DNA of 64,000 bases. Origin: Marinilactibacillus sp036039175 (GTDB lineage: Bacteria; Bacillota; Bacilli; Lactobacillales; Carnobacteriaceae_A). The translations under genes and the position numbers were made by a program. The notes under the pieces were generated by a model. That model had not been told where the DNA came from. It saw only the letters and a list, made by a program, of their open reading frames with translations, and did no database searches. Where the stretch lies: positions 496,001 through 560,000 of the forward strand of contig NZ_JAYXKP010000001.1 of the NCBI RefSeq assembly GCF_036039175.1, given 5' to 3'. Positions 7,800 to 16,591 of the stretch are shown in pieces. How positions within the stretch are numbered: position 1 is the stretch's first letter; each line of letters starts with the position of its first letter.

Positions 7800-10010
7800 T
7801 CAGGATGTGATTCTCTTAACAGAATAGACATCGGGAATGGATTTCACTTTATCAACAATTTTTTCAAGTTCTGCCAAGTTTTGTATACCAATCGTCACAC
7901 GAATAATTGCCATTTTATTGTTATCAATTCTTCCATTTACATTGTTCAGACTTCCAGTTTGAGAATTGATGACTTGTAGCACTTCATTCAGTAATCCAGA
8001 ACGATCATAGCCTTGTACTTGTAATTCTGCATTATAGGACTTTTCAGTACCTGAAGATTCCCACTCAACATCAATTAAACGTTGATTAGCATCTTCTGAA
8101 GCATGGACATTTGGACAATCTACTCGGTGAATAGAAACACCGCGTCCTCTTGTGATATAACCGACTATATCATCACCAGGAACTGGGTTACAACATTTAC
8201 TTAAACGAACAAGCAAATTGTCAGCACCCTGAATCATTACTCCGCCTTCATGCCTGATTTTCATTTTTTCCGGTTCTTTTTTTTGTTTCATTTCTATTGG
8301 ATTGTTTTCATCCAATTGGAGTGCTTTTTCTTCACGTTCTTTTCTTAACTTATCTGTTAAACGATTCGCGACGGTAACCACTTTTAATTCTCCAAAACCG
8401 ATAGACGCAAAAAAATCATCGTTGTGCTGATAATTAAATCTCTCCGCAACTTTTTTGATAGCGTCTTTTTTCATCACTTCTTTTGGACTGAATCCCATGT
8501 CAAGAATCTGTTTTTCAAGAATATCTTTACCACGTTCAACATTCTGTTCTTTTTCCTGCGTTTTGAAAAAGCGTTTGATTTTATTTTTGGCTTTAGAAGT
8601 ATTGACGTAATTCAACCAGTCTCTACTTGGACCGAATGAATTTGGTGATGTCAGCATTTCTACAATATCCCCATTTTTCAATTTATAATTTAAGGGAACG
8701 ATTTTACCGTTTACTTTAGCACCCATGGACTTGCTTCCAACTTCTGTATGCACATGGAAAGCAAAATCCAGTGTACTGGAGCCTGATGGTAGTTCCATAA
8801 CGTCACCTTTAGGACTGAATACATACACTTTGTCTTTAAAGATGTCTTGTTTAATCGAGTCCATGAAATCACTCGCATCATTTGATTCACTTTGAAGCTC
8901 TAAAATATCTCTGAACCAAGAAATATGCTGAGACATGTCATCATTATCGACTTTTTCTGTAACGCCTTCTTTATAAGCCCAGTGAGCTGCCACACCATAC
9001 TCAGCAATCTCGTGCATTTTAACTGTTCTAATCTGAACTTCTAAAGGCGTTGCATTCGGACCCAATACAGTCGTGTGTAAAGACTGGTACATATTTGCTT
9101 TTGGCATTGCAATGTAATCTTTGAAACGACCCGGCATGGGTTTCCATCTAGTGTGAATCGCACCCAGAACACCATAACAGTCCTTAATAGAATCAACAAT
9201 AACTCTGATTGCTAAAAGGTCATAGATTTCATTAAATTGTTTTTTCTGATGTTTCATTTTTTTATAGATAGAGTAGATATGCTTTGGACGTCCAGTGATA
9301 TTCGCTTTAATGCCTAATTCTTCAACGGATTCAACAATTGCACTTTTCGAGTCATCAATATAACGTTCTCTATCTTCTCTTCTTGAATTCATTAAATGAA
9401 CGATGCGGTAATATTGTTGAGGATTCATATATCTTAACGAGGTATCTTCCAGTTCCCATTTGATACGGCTGATACCCAAGCGATCTGCTAATGGTGCATA
9501 GATTTCAAGTGTTTCTTTAGCAATGTCTCTTTGTTTTTCGGGACGGTGATGTTTAAGTGTACGCATATTATGAACGCGGTCCGCCAGTTTTACTAAGATA
9601 ACTCTAACATCCTGAGCCATAGCTAGCAGCATTTTTCGATGATTTTCAGCTTGATGTTCTTGTTTGGATTTAAATTTGATTTTACCTAACTTTGTTACAC
9701 CATCTACTAAATCTGCTACTTCGGGTGTAAAGATATTGGAAATATCGGCATAGGTATATTCTGTATCTTCGATTACATCATGAAGAAAACCAGTAGCAAC
9801 GGTTACGGGATCCATTTTCAGATCTGCAAGAATTCCAGCTACTTGGACAGGATGCATGATGTAAGCTTCTCCTGACTTGCGAATCTGACCTCTATGCGCC
9901 TCTTCGGCCAGGTCATATGCCTGTTTAACAAAAGTTACGTGTTTGCTGTTCATATACGTTAAACAAAGCGCGATGACTTCTTGAGGAGTATAGTCTTTTT
10001 TTTGTGACAT
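7800..10010 (-). CDS. rel: Bifunctional (p)ppGpp synthetase/hydrolase (long RSH)
   Basis: A 736-residue stringent-response enzyme that makes and degrades (p)ppGpp in response to amino-acid starvation sensed on the ribosome. Domains in order are an HD hydrolase (HPVQVAGIL, HDVIEDTEYTY), a nucleotidyltransferase synthetase (YDLLAIRVIVD, FKDYIAMPKANMYQSLHTT), TGS (KVYVFSPKGDV), a conserved-Cys region (KCCNPVPGD) and a C-terminal ACT/RRM domain. Both HD and synthetase motifs look intact, so it is probably bifunctional. GAAGGTAGGA precedes the ATG. A promoter candidate lies at 10129-10157, upstream of the hairpin that also ends deoC. Confidence 0.97.
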   Translation of the reverse strand: MSQKKDYTPQEVIALCLTYMNSKHVTFVKQAYDLAEEAHRGQIRKSGEAYIMHPVQVAGILADLKMDPVTVATGFLHDVIEDTEYTYADISNIFTPEVADLVDGVTKLGKIKFKSKQEHQAENHRKMLLAMAQDVRVILVKLADRVHNMRTLKHHRPEKQRDIAKETLEIYAPLADRLGISRIKWELEDTSLRYMNPQQYYRIVHLMNSRREDRERYIDDSKSAIVESVEELGIKANITGRPKHIYSIYKKMKHQKKQFNEIYDLLAIRVIVDSIKDCYGVLGAIHTRWKPMPGRFKDYIAMPKANMYQSLHTTVLGPNATPLEVQIRTVKMHEIAEYGVAAHWAYKEGVTEKVDNDDMSQHISWFRDILELQSESNDASDFMDSIKQDIFKDKVYVFSPKGDVMELPSGSSTLDFAFHVHTEVGSKSMGAKVNGKIVPLNYKLKNGDIVEMLTSPNSFGPSRDWLNYVNTSKAKNKIKRFFKTQEKEQNVERGKDILEKQILDMGFSPKEVMKKDAIKKVAERFNYQHNDDFFASIGFGELKVVTVANRLTDKLRKEREEKALQLDENNPIEMKQKKEPEKMKIRHEGGVMIQGADNLLVRLSKCCNPVPGDDIVGYITRGRGVSIHRVDCPNVHASEDANQRLIDVEWESSGTEKSYNAELQVQGYDRSGLLNEVLQVINSQTGSLNNVNGRIDNNKMAIIRVTIGIQNLAELEKIVDKVKSIPDVYSVKRITS

Positions 10011-10087
10011 AAATCCTACCTTCTTTTCTCATGATTTCATTTTTTAGTGGTCTATAAATAATTTAGTGTTGAACTTAACTGTATTGA

Positions 10088-10119
10088 TAATAAAACCAGC
10101 ACTTTTTACAGTGCTGGTT
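10088..10119 (-). terminator. deoC terminator / rel leader hairpin
   Basis: Arms AACCAGCAC (10094-10102) and GTGCTGGTT (10111-10119) with an 8-nt loop are followed on the minus strand by a T-rich run. It ends the deoC transcript. The putative rel promoter lies upstream of it, so the same hairpin would also form at the 5' end of the rel mRNA. Confidence 0.85.
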
Positions 10120-10128
10120 CTAAGGTAT

Positions 10129-10157
10129 ATTATATCGTTTTTAAGCCGTACTTTCAA
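10129..10157 (-). promoter_or_regulatory. Putative rel promoter
   Basis: On the minus strand a -35 TTGAAA (10157-10152) is separated by exactly 17 nt from a perfect -10 TATAAT (10134-10129). Predicted transcription starts near 10122, a few bases before the deoC/rel hairpin. Confidence 0.7.
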
Positions 10158-10182
10158 CCAGCCAAGAGTACACCACTATAAA

Positions 10183-10851
10183 TTAGTAAGTTTCAGAACC
10201 TTCTACACCTTCGACTAAGGCGATTCCATTTGAAGTTCCAATTCTAGTCGCTCCAGCTTCGATCATTGCTTTAGCGTCTTCTAAAGTACGAACGCCTCCA
10301 GAAGCTTTAACGCCCATTTCAGGACCAACAGATAAACGCATCAATTTAATATCTTCAACTGTCGCGCCTCCTGTTGAAAAACCAGTTGACGTTTTAACGA
10401 AATCAGCGCCTGCTCGCTTAGCAATTTCACAAGCTCTTATTTTTTCGTTACGTTCAAGCAAAGATGTTTCAATGATCACTTTAACGATGGCTTTTTTATT
10501 AGCTGCCTTAACAACTGCTTTAATGTCATCATGAACGTACCCAAAATCTTCGCTTTTCATTGCACCAATATTGATAACCATATCGACTTCAGTGGCTCCA
10601 TCAGCAATGGCTTGTTTCGTTTCAGCTACTTTAATTTCTGTAGTATTTGCCCCTAAAGGAAATCCGATAACGGTACAAGTTTGTACATCTGTACCTTTAA
10701 GTAAGTCAGAAACATAAGATACCCATGTCGGATTGACACATACTGCTTTGAAATCATATTTCTTTGCATCTAAACAGGCTTGTTGAATAATAAGGTCTGT
10801 TGCTTCTGGTTTAAGCACGGTGTGATCGATATAACTTTTTAAGTTTTCCAT
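10183..10851 (-). CDS. deoC: Deoxyribose-phosphate aldolase
   Basis: A 222-residue class I aldolase that splits 2-deoxyribose-5-phosphate into glyceraldehyde-3-phosphate and acetaldehyde in deoxynucleoside catabolism. The Schiff-base lysine is K153 in GADFVKTSTGFSTGG, and the second active-site lysine is K182 in VKASGGVRT. It sits alone between prmA and rel, where rsmE is commonly found in related bacteria. No other deo genes are nearby. AGGAA precedes the ATG, and a terminator follows. Confidence 0.95.
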   Translation of the reverse strand: MENLKSYIDHTVLKPEATDLIIQQACLDAKKYDFKAVCVNPTWVSYVSDLLKGTDVQTCTVIGFPLGANTTEIKVAETKQAIADGATEVDMVINIGAMKSEDFGYVHDDIKAVVKAANKKAIVKVIIETSLLERNEKIRACEIAKRAGADFVKTSTGFSTGGATVEDIKLMRLSVGPEMGVKASGGVRTLEDAKAMIEAGATRIGTSNGIALVEGVEGSETY

Positions 10852-10895
10852 TGATAAATTCCTGCTTTCTAAGTGAGTGTTTTAAAATATTATTG

Positions 10896-11846
10896 TTAAT
10901 CTTCTTCAGGTTTGATGGCTAAAATGGCGATCCAATCACCCATCTGGTTAATTTGCTGGATTTCAAATCCGTTTGCAACTAAGCTTTCTAGCACTTGTTC
11001 TCTTTTATCTAAAATAATTCCTGAAGACAAGAATTGCCCACCGGGTCTAAGATTCTTGAAAGCATCCGGAATCAATTTCAAAATAATTTCTGCAAGGATG
11101 TTAGCAACGATAATATCTGCTTGTACATCGATTCCTTTTAACAAGTCATTAGGTTTGATCGCAATATCTGCGTCTAACTGATTTAGTTTGACATTATCTA
11201 AAGCAGATTTAACGGCTACGTCATCCAAATCATAGGCTTGTATAGAAGCTACTCCAAGCAGTGCACTAGCAATCGTCAAGACTCCTGATCCAGTTCCAAC
11301 GTCAAGTATCTGTTCTCCACCGCGTATGATGGATTCTAGAGACTGTAAACATAGTTGTGTTGTTGGGTGCGTTCCGGTCCCAAAAGCCAGTCCTGGATCT
11401 AATGTGATAATTTTTTCGTCTTCGTGTTTTTTCGTATACTCTTCCCACTGAGGGACAATTGTCATATACCTAGTAATTGAAACAGGATGATAATGCTTTT
11501 TCCAGGCATTAGCCCATTCTTCCTCTATAACATCCACAGTTTCTACTTGAAATTCCTCAATATCTAAATCGTAGTTTTTTAATTCTTCGATTCTTTTGAT
11601 CAACAAATCTTTAGTTTCTTCAGAAGCATCTTTCCCGTAGAAATATCCTTTAATTAAAACACCATCTTTAGGAAAGTCATCTTCATTCAGTTCCCAAAGA
11701 GAGTCCGTACCGTATTCAGGATGAACTAGAAAGTCTTGCCGATCAGCAACTGATACACCAGCTGATCCTAGCTCAACTAAAATATTAGAGACCGCTTCAG
11801 AAGCCTCACTATTGATAAAAACTTTATATTCTTTCCACTCCACCAT
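10896..11846 (-). CDS. prmA: Ribosomal protein L11 methyltransferase
   Basis: SAM-dependent methyltransferase that methylates ribosomal protein L11. The SAM-binding motif ILDVGTGSGVLTIAS and the catalytic-loop region (DIIVANILAEII) are clear, and the N-terminal substrate-recognition domain is present. The start at 11846 is chosen because AAAAGGA lies 8 nt upstream; a methionine three codons earlier lies too close to this site. It overlaps the 3' end of the upstream DUF3013-like gene by 23 nt, which suggests translational coupling. Confidence 0.95.
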   Translation of the reverse strand: MVEWKEYKVFINSEASEAVSNILVELGSAGVSVADRQDFLVHPEYGTDSLWELNEDDFPKDGVLIKGYFYGKDASEETKDLLIKRIEELKNYDLDIEEFQVETVDVIEEEWANAWKKHYHPVSITRYMTIVPQWEEYTKKHEDEKIITLDPGLAFGTGTHPTTQLCLQSLESIIRGGEQILDVGTGSGVLTIASALLGVASIQAYDLDDVAVKSALDNVKLNQLDADIAIKPNDLLKGIDVQADIIVANILAEIILKLIPDAFKNLRPGGQFLSSGIILDKREQVLESLVANGFEIQQINQMGDWIAILAIKPEED

Positions 11847-12375
11847 TCGCTTCATCCTTTTTAATTTGATCTATAAATGATTCTTCTTCGTCCAACTTCA
11901 TCTGGATTTTTTCTTTATCATAACGATCAAGCGATTTGAGTGTTTGAACAGCGCCTTCAAGATCGCGGTCATTCCATACCAGTCTAAACTCTCCAGATGC
12001 GTTATCTAAAGCAAAATTCTCGAGTTCCGTTATTCCTGCTTCAGCCACGATATTCAACTGATTGATACAAGCGTCCACGTATCCTTTTTCAATTCCTACA
12101 TGGCTATTCATAATAACTGCTTCTAGATAGTTTTGCGGCTTAACGTGTGCATACGCTGGATCATAAAAGCAAATAACATCTTCAAATTGAATCAATCCTG
12201 GCATATTGGAACGACCCGTTACATCTTGAACCTGTAAAGTTTCATCAACCTTAACGTTGAAGGTAATATAAACTTCGATCAATCTTTTCTTTGTATTTTT
12301 AACAACTTTCCATTGAAACACCGGATAGATTGATTTTAGTTCATCGTCTATATATGTTGCGAGATCTGATTTCAA
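11824..12375 (-). CDS. DUF3013-like family protein
   Basis: An uncharacterised acidic protein of about 183 residues. I recognise it as resembling the DUF3013 family, which in Lactobacillales is often encoded beside prmA; no function is known to me. The start is taken as TTG at 12375 because GGAGGG lies 6 nt upstream. The frame is open to 12402, but no ribosome site supports an earlier codon. It has no membrane segment or signal peptide and ends with a charged tail (EESFIDQIKKDEANGG). It follows mpg closely and overlaps prmA by 23 nt, so all three are probably co-transcribed. Confidence 0.8.
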   Translation of the reverse strand: MKSDLATYIDDELKSIYPVFQWKVVKNTKKRLIEVYITFNVKVDETLQVQDVTGRSNMPGLIQFEDVICFYDPAYAHVKPQNYLEAVIMNSHVGIEKGYVDACINQLNIVAEAGITELENFALDNASGEFRLVWNDRDLEGAVQTLKSLDRYDKEKIQMKLDEEESFIDQIKKDEANGGVERI

Positions 12376-12403
12376 TTTGTACCCTCCTATAGTGTGCGTC
12401 AAT

Positions 12404-13054
12404 TTATTTTAACACAGTCTTCCATCCATTATCTACGGAAACCTTTCCGCGCTTTCTTGAAACGTAAGGATTACCAACGACTGTGTACCTTAAAGGCTCT
12501 TCTGTCCATATTCCTTTATTTGGAATCCCGATTCTGGGAGAAGCTTCAATGACTTGAGGAATCTTCTTCAATGAGTCATTTATATAAAGCGGTTTTTCCT
12601 CTATATTCGTTCCATTGTCTGACATATTGATCCCCATAGCTTTTGTCATCTTCCCAGGCCCATTTGTCAATTCAACCCCTTGCTTCTGGCGGTTCATCAG
12701 CATCAGGTCTTCACCTTCAAATGGTTCAATTGCACGTATCAATACAGCATGAGGAATTCCTTCAGGTTGAGTCACAATATTAAGCATATGATGGGTGTGC
12801 ATACTATAAATATAAACGGTACCCGCTGTTTCATACATTGCAGCGACTCTAGGGGTTTTTCTCCCATTAAACGTATGTGCAGCTTCATCTTCTACACCTA
12901 AATAAGCTTCTGTCTCTACAATCCACCCTGACACTTTTCCTGCTTCGGTTTCTTTAACGACCAAGCATCCAAGTAAATTTTTCGCGATTTCTTCTGTACT
13001 TTTATGTTGATCAATTTCATTTAGCTTCAAACTTTCAACCCTCACCTTACTCAT
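12404..13054 (-). CDS. mpg: 3-methyladenine DNA glycosylase (AAG/MPG family)
   Basis: Removes alkylated purines from DNA in base-excision repair. The family active-site region VETEAYLGVEDEAAH is present, followed by YIYSMHTHHMLNIVT and the NGPGKMTKAMGI motif. The ATG at 13054 lacks a ribosome site, whereas AAGGTGAGG inside the frame sits 9 nt before a TTG at 13030. The true protein may therefore start there and be 8 residues shorter. The gene begins just after the terminator of the upstream membrane-protein gene. It probably heads the mpg-DUF3013-prmA-deoC unit. Confidence 0.92.
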   Translation of the reverse strand: MSKVRVESLKLNEIDQHKSTEEIAKNLLGCLVVKETEAGKVSGWIVETEAYLGVEDEAAHTFNGRKTPRVAAMYETAGTVYIYSMHTHHMLNIVTQPEGIPHAVLIRAIEPFEGEDLMLMNRQKQGVELTNGPGKMTKAMGINMSDNGTNIEEKPLYINDSLKKIPQVIEASPRIGIPNKGIWTEEPLRYTVVGNPYVSRKRGKVSVDNGWKTVLK

Positions 13055-13059
13055 TTTAT

Positions 13060-13096
13060 AGATAAAGAAAAAGCACGCTGATAATCAACATGCTTT
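13060..13096 (-). terminator. Terminator after the CNNM-type gene
   Basis: On the minus strand a nearly complete 12-bp stem (AAAGCATGTTGA with TCAGCGTGCTTT, two G-T wobbles) is followed by TTTCTTT. It starts 7 nt after the stop codon of the CNNM gene. Confidence 0.8.
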
Positions 13097-13103
13097 CACT
13101 AGT

Positions 13104-14381
13104 TTACTCAGAATCAGGATCCATACTCTTGTAGTCCACCTGAATTTCAAGCACTCTTCTATTTTTCACTTCAAGAACGGTTACTTCCATATTTTTATAA
13201 GTGAACTGGTCACCTTCAGTTGGAACACGGTTTAATTCTTCGATAACAAATCCACTCACGGTATTGGAAATAAATTCATCAGAGTCATCTAACCTGAACA
13301 AATCAAACAATTTGTCTAGTTTGGCCGTTCCTTTAATTTTATATGATTCGCCTTCAACTATTTCAAAGATTTCTTGTTCAATGACATCTGATTCATCCCA
13401 GATTTCACCTACAAGTTCTTCAAGAACGTCTTCCATTGTCGCAATTCCTACTGTTCCGCCGTGTTCATCCGTTACAATCGCCATATGTGTTTTCTTTAAC
13501 TGCATCGTTCTAAGCAGTCTAGATAAATTCATCACTGGCGGCACGAAAATCACTTCTTTGATAATCGTCAAGATAGAAGTTGCCTTACCCGTTCGCTCCT
13601 TAGCTTTAAGGTAGCGATTAAAATCTTTTTCGTGAAGGATGCCGACAACGTGATCAATCGTGTCATCGTACATAATCAATCTAGAAAAATTGTGCGTACT
13701 GAATAATTCTTCTATTTTGCGATCGTCTTCATTAACATCACACCCGACAACGTCCACTCTAGGCATTAAAATCGTCGAGACTTCAAGGTCATCAAACTCT
13801 ATCGCTGATCTCACAAGCTGGTGTTCGTGATCTTCTATACTTCCACCTAATTCAGCCTGGTCAACCATTGAAAGCAACTCATCTTCACTGATCGTTTCTT
13901 GACCATCAAAGTCGAATAACTTATCTAATAACATTCTCCATTTTTCAAAAAACCAAATTGCTGGTCTGAATATAGTCATCAATACTTGGATAACCGGAGC
14001 AGCAAATTTGGCGATTGTTTCAGATTTTTCCTTCGCAATTGTTTTTGGCGTAATTTCTCCAAAGATTAACACAATAACTGTAATCACGATCGTCGCAATT
14101 GTAGCACCATACGTTGGAAACCATTTTACAAAAAGCAATGTAGCGATGGCTGATGTCGCAATGTTTACAATGTTATTTCCGATTAAAATCGTAGATAATA
14201 CGGAATCAAATCTTTCAGCTAAGTGTAAGGTTCTTTTAGCTTGTTTGTTTCCACTCTCCGCTTCATTTCGCAACCGAATTCTGTTAGCTGAAGTAAAGGC
14301 TGTTTCTGATGAAGAAAAGAAAGCCGATAAAACGATTAATACTATTAAGAGCAATATACTCGATAAATCCCCACTGTCCAT
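13104..14381 (-). CDS. CNNM/HlyC-CorC family membrane protein (hemolysin-like)
   Basis: A 425-residue protein with an N-terminal DUF21/CNNM transmembrane domain (hydrophobic helices at about 7-28, 60-80 and 92-115), a CBS-domain pair (about 205-330) and a C-terminal HlyC/CorC domain. Relatives such as B. subtilis YhdP/MpfA are linked to Mg2+ efflux or tolerance to divalent cations. The older name hemolysin is not evidence of a toxin. The ATG has GGGGGAAG about 9 nt upstream. It is a monocistronic gene with its own terminator. Confidence 0.9.
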   Translation of the reverse strand: MDSGDLSSILLLIVLIVLSAFFSSSETAFTSANRIRLRNEAESGNKQAKRTLHLAERFDSVLSTILIGNNIVNIATSAIATLLFVKWFPTYGATIATIVITVIVLIFGEITPKTIAKEKSETIAKFAAPVIQVLMTIFRPAIWFFEKWRMLLDKLFDFDGQETISEDELLSMVDQAELGGSIEDHEHQLVRSAIEFDDLEVSTILMPRVDVVGCDVNEDDRKIEELFSTHNFSRLIMYDDTIDHVVGILHEKDFNRYLKAKERTGKATSILTIIKEVIFVPPVMNLSRLLRTMQLKKTHMAIVTDEHGGTVGIATMEDVLEELVGEIWDESDVIEQEIFEIVEGESYKIKGTAKLDKLFDLFRLDDSDEFISNTVSGFVIEELNRVPTEGDQFTYKNMEVTVLEVKNRRVLEIQVDYKSMDPDSE

Positions 14382-14622
14382 TAAGCTGGACTTCCCCCTT
14401 TATAATCTATATAATATATTGTATCATAAACGCTATATATTTTTTAAAATATTCTGTTATTTTTAGAAATTATTTAACTTTAAACCCTTTACATATCATT
14501 AAAAACAATTGAATTTTTAATCGACTATAGTCCTTTTACTAACAAGTACTTCACATAGTATATCACTATAGCTACTAGATTTGAAATCCCCTATTATATC
14601 AAAAATTTAAGGACTGATTACA

Positions 14623-15051
14623 ATGATTAGAGAAGCCCGTTTAACCGATATCGAAAGTATTTGCACTTTAATGGGACATTTAGGCTACACATCGACTTAT
14701 GAACAAATGACAGAGCGGTTTGACAAAATCAACGGACATCCAGATTATAGGACTTACCTTGCTGAACAAGATGGTCTCGTGGCTGGTATGGTTGGGCTCA
14801 TTATAAGTCATCCATATGAAAGCGACAAAGACTATATCAGAGTTGTAGCTCTAGTGGTCGACCCAAATTACCGAAAGCAAGGTATCGCCAAAAATTTGCT
14901 TTTCAAAGTAGAAGAATTGGCTCGCCAATTAAGTATAGACAAAATCACTTTGAATAGTGGGAAAAGAAGTGAAAGACAGCAAGCTCACGAATTTTATGTG
15001 CACAATCGATTTGAAGTCAAGTCTTTGGGGTTCGTTAAACATATTCGTTGA
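14623..15051 (+). CDS. GNAT family N-acetyltransferase
   Basis: A 142-residue single-domain acetyltransferase. The acetyl-CoA binding motif A is seen as ALVVDPNYRKQGIAKNLL (about 87-104), and motif B-like NSGKRSERQQAHEFY follows. The substrate cannot be inferred; small GNAT proteins act on many amines. TAAGGA precedes the ATG by 10 nt. It is a lone plus-strand gene at the left edge of the accessory stretch. The 240 bases before it (14382-14622) are AT-rich and hold no gene I can support. Confidence 0.85.
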   Translation: MIREARLTDIESICTLMGHLGYTSTYEQMTERFDKINGHPDYRTYLAEQDGLVAGMVGLIISHPYESDKDYIRVVALVVDPNYRKQGIAKNLLFKVEELARQLSIDKITLNSGKRSERQQAHEFYVHNRFEVKSLGFVKHIR

Positions 15052-15132
15052 GTTTTACTGTGAGTGTATTATTTTAAAATCAATCAAAATTCCGAAGAAT
15101 GCACATACATGACATCATAATCATGTACGTAT

Positions 15133-15702
15133 TTAATTTTCAAAATTAAATACGTAGTCTAACTTTTTAATAAAGAGATTGTTTGTATTGATTGGTAATC
15201 CATATCTTTTTAGTGCCTCTGTCAATTCAGCAAGATCTTCAAATTGATTTACACCGTCATTTGATTGGAACTCAATTTCGATAAAGAGATATTTGCTGTT
15301 TACATTCTGTACTATTAAGCTTAGCGTATTATTTGAATAGACAGAACACTCATTGCGCAAATGGACCCATTGCTTGAAATCAAGTGCTTCAAGTAAATTC
15401 TTTGCATCTTGATATGAAGCCACATCACAACTTACTTCAGATTGAGATAAAATTTTCTCAGCATCCATTACTTTATTTTTTACAATTAATTTTGAACTAA
15501 CTCGATTGACGCATCTTAAAATGAGTGTTTTAGATAACAACTCCATGCGGCTCATTTTCGAAAAATCCATATTTTCCTTTTGATAATAATAATCTTCTAA
15601 TTCAAAAGATTCCATTTTTTTAAATCCTTTTTGAATTAGAACATTATGTAGGTCCTTATAATTTACTGTGACTAGGACTGTCACTTCGTCAGTATTTTTC
15701 AT
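15133..15702 (-). CDS. CYTH-like domain protein, divergent
   Basis: A 189-residue protein that I read as a divergent CYTH (triphosphate tunnel) protein. The order of its blocks fits the fold: an N-terminal strand, DYYYQ, LILRCVN, KLIVKNK, a helix with LLEALDF, then IEIEFQ near the end. Characterised CYTH proteins hydrolyse triphosphates or make cAMP with Mg2+. The usual N-terminal ExExK signature is not visible (it reads VTVLVTVN here), so catalytic activity is doubtful. AAAGGAG precedes the ATG. It is isolated, with convergent GNAT on one side. The assignment is from motif layout only. Confidence 0.55.
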   Translation of the reverse strand: MKNTDEVTVLVTVNYKDLHNVLIQKGFKKMESFELEDYYYQKENMDFSKMSRMELLSKTLILRCVNRVSSKLIVKNKVMDAEKILSQSEVSCDVASYQDAKNLLEALDFKQWVHLRNECSVYSNNTLSLIVQNVNSKYLFIEIEFQSNDGVNQFEDLAELTEALKRYGLPINTNNLFIKKLDYVFNFEN

Positions 15703-16114
15703 TTTAGCTCCTTTAAATTATGAAGTTTGAATTTTCGTATATTACTTTGGCTTGCAAGCTGATAAACCTTTTTAATTAATCAGATACAGGGTTTTGAGTA
15801 TTATAGTATGTTAAAATTAAATAAATAAAAGTAATAAACAAGATTAAATCTTGCCCAAATAATGTAATTCTAGAAACAATTTCAAGGTGCTCACAGATTT
15901 GTGATACAACGGCTTTCATTAATGAGAATTCCTTTTTAAATACATATGAAATTTAACTCCTGAAAATAGTCTAGCACATAAATTAAGATAAAAGATGTTA
16001 AATTATAGTTTAAAAAAAATTACTTATATACTACTTGTAACGAGTTTATTTGACGTAGAGTAACTTATTGCTTAATTACTATAAATTGAAAATTCATAAC
16101 TGAGGTGACAAAGT
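15703..16114. other. AT-rich 412-base gap
   Basis: Apart from the candidate micro-ORF at 15776-15919, I see no gene here. TTGACG at 16050-16055 could be a -35 element for the following plus-strand gene, but no convincing -10 lies at the right distance. Confidence 0.5.
15776..15919 (-). CDS. Candidate 47-residue single-pass membrane peptide
   Basis: An ORF of 47 codons in the gap upstream of the CYTH-like gene. The ATG (complement of 15917-15919) is preceded by AAAAAGGA with about 10 nt spacing. The product has a polar N-terminal half and then a strongly hydrophobic stretch (LILFITFIYLILTYY, residues 25-39) that could span the membrane. I recognise no family. It could be a small membrane protein or a chance ORF in AT-rich DNA; the ribosome site and the continuous hydrophobic segment argue mildly for a gene. 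Confidence 0.35.
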   Translation of the reverse strand: MKAVVSQICEHLEIVSRITLFGQDLILFITFIYLILTYYNTQNPVSD

Positions 16115-16540
16115 ATGATTTACAAAAAATCAATGATTGCTTTATTATCATTGGTAGTTATATTGATTGGTGGCGTATTATTTATAAACAATCAAACTAG
16201 AAATAGAATTTTAGTTGAAAATGATTCAAACAAAATAGTACCAATAATTCATTTTTATTTGTCTCCAAGTATTTCTGATGATCCAGAACCAGAAAAAGAT
16301 TTTAAATTTGGTTCAACTTCCGAGATTCAATCGGGAGAAACGGGTGAAACTATTAGTTCTCAAGAAATAGTAAGAGACTACAATATCCTTTTAGAGTATG
16401 AACTGAGAGATGGAACTTTAAAATCAGAAATGGTTAATGACTATATAGGGGCGCATTCAAAAGGATATTCAGATACGTTAATCATTACTGAAGTAACTGA
16501 AGATGGAGAAATGATATTTAAGAATCATTTTAACCCCTAA
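16115..16540 (+). CDS. Small membrane-anchored or secreted protein, unknown
   Basis: A 141-residue protein not recognised as any family. It has a short basic N-terminus (MIYKKS) and a hydrophobic segment at about 7-25, so it should be exported and probably stay anchored in the membrane. There is no lipobox cysteine. The outer part is acidic and rich in Ser, Glu and Asp, without cysteines. GAGGTGA precedes the ATG. It is a single gene with its own hairpin terminator, into whose tail an insertion sequence has jumped. It looks lineage-specific, which is an inference from lack of recognition only. Confidence 0.65.
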   Translation: MIYKKSMIALLSLVVILIGGVLFINNQTRNRILVENDSNKIVPIIHFYLSPSISDDPEPEKDFKFGSTSEIQSGETGETISSQEIVRDYNILLEYELRDGTLKSEMVNDYIGAHSKGYSDTLIITEVTEDGEMIFKNHFNP

Positions 16541-16591
16541 ATGAATCATTCTTAGAAATTACTTTCACTTAACTGATACTATACATTTGAC

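Noticed and set aside
16048..16060. ATTTGACGTAGAG resembling the IS right end (ATTTGACATAGAACC)
   Set aside because: Only a dozen AT-rich bases match and no partner end or transposase remnant is near, so a solo IS end is not supported.
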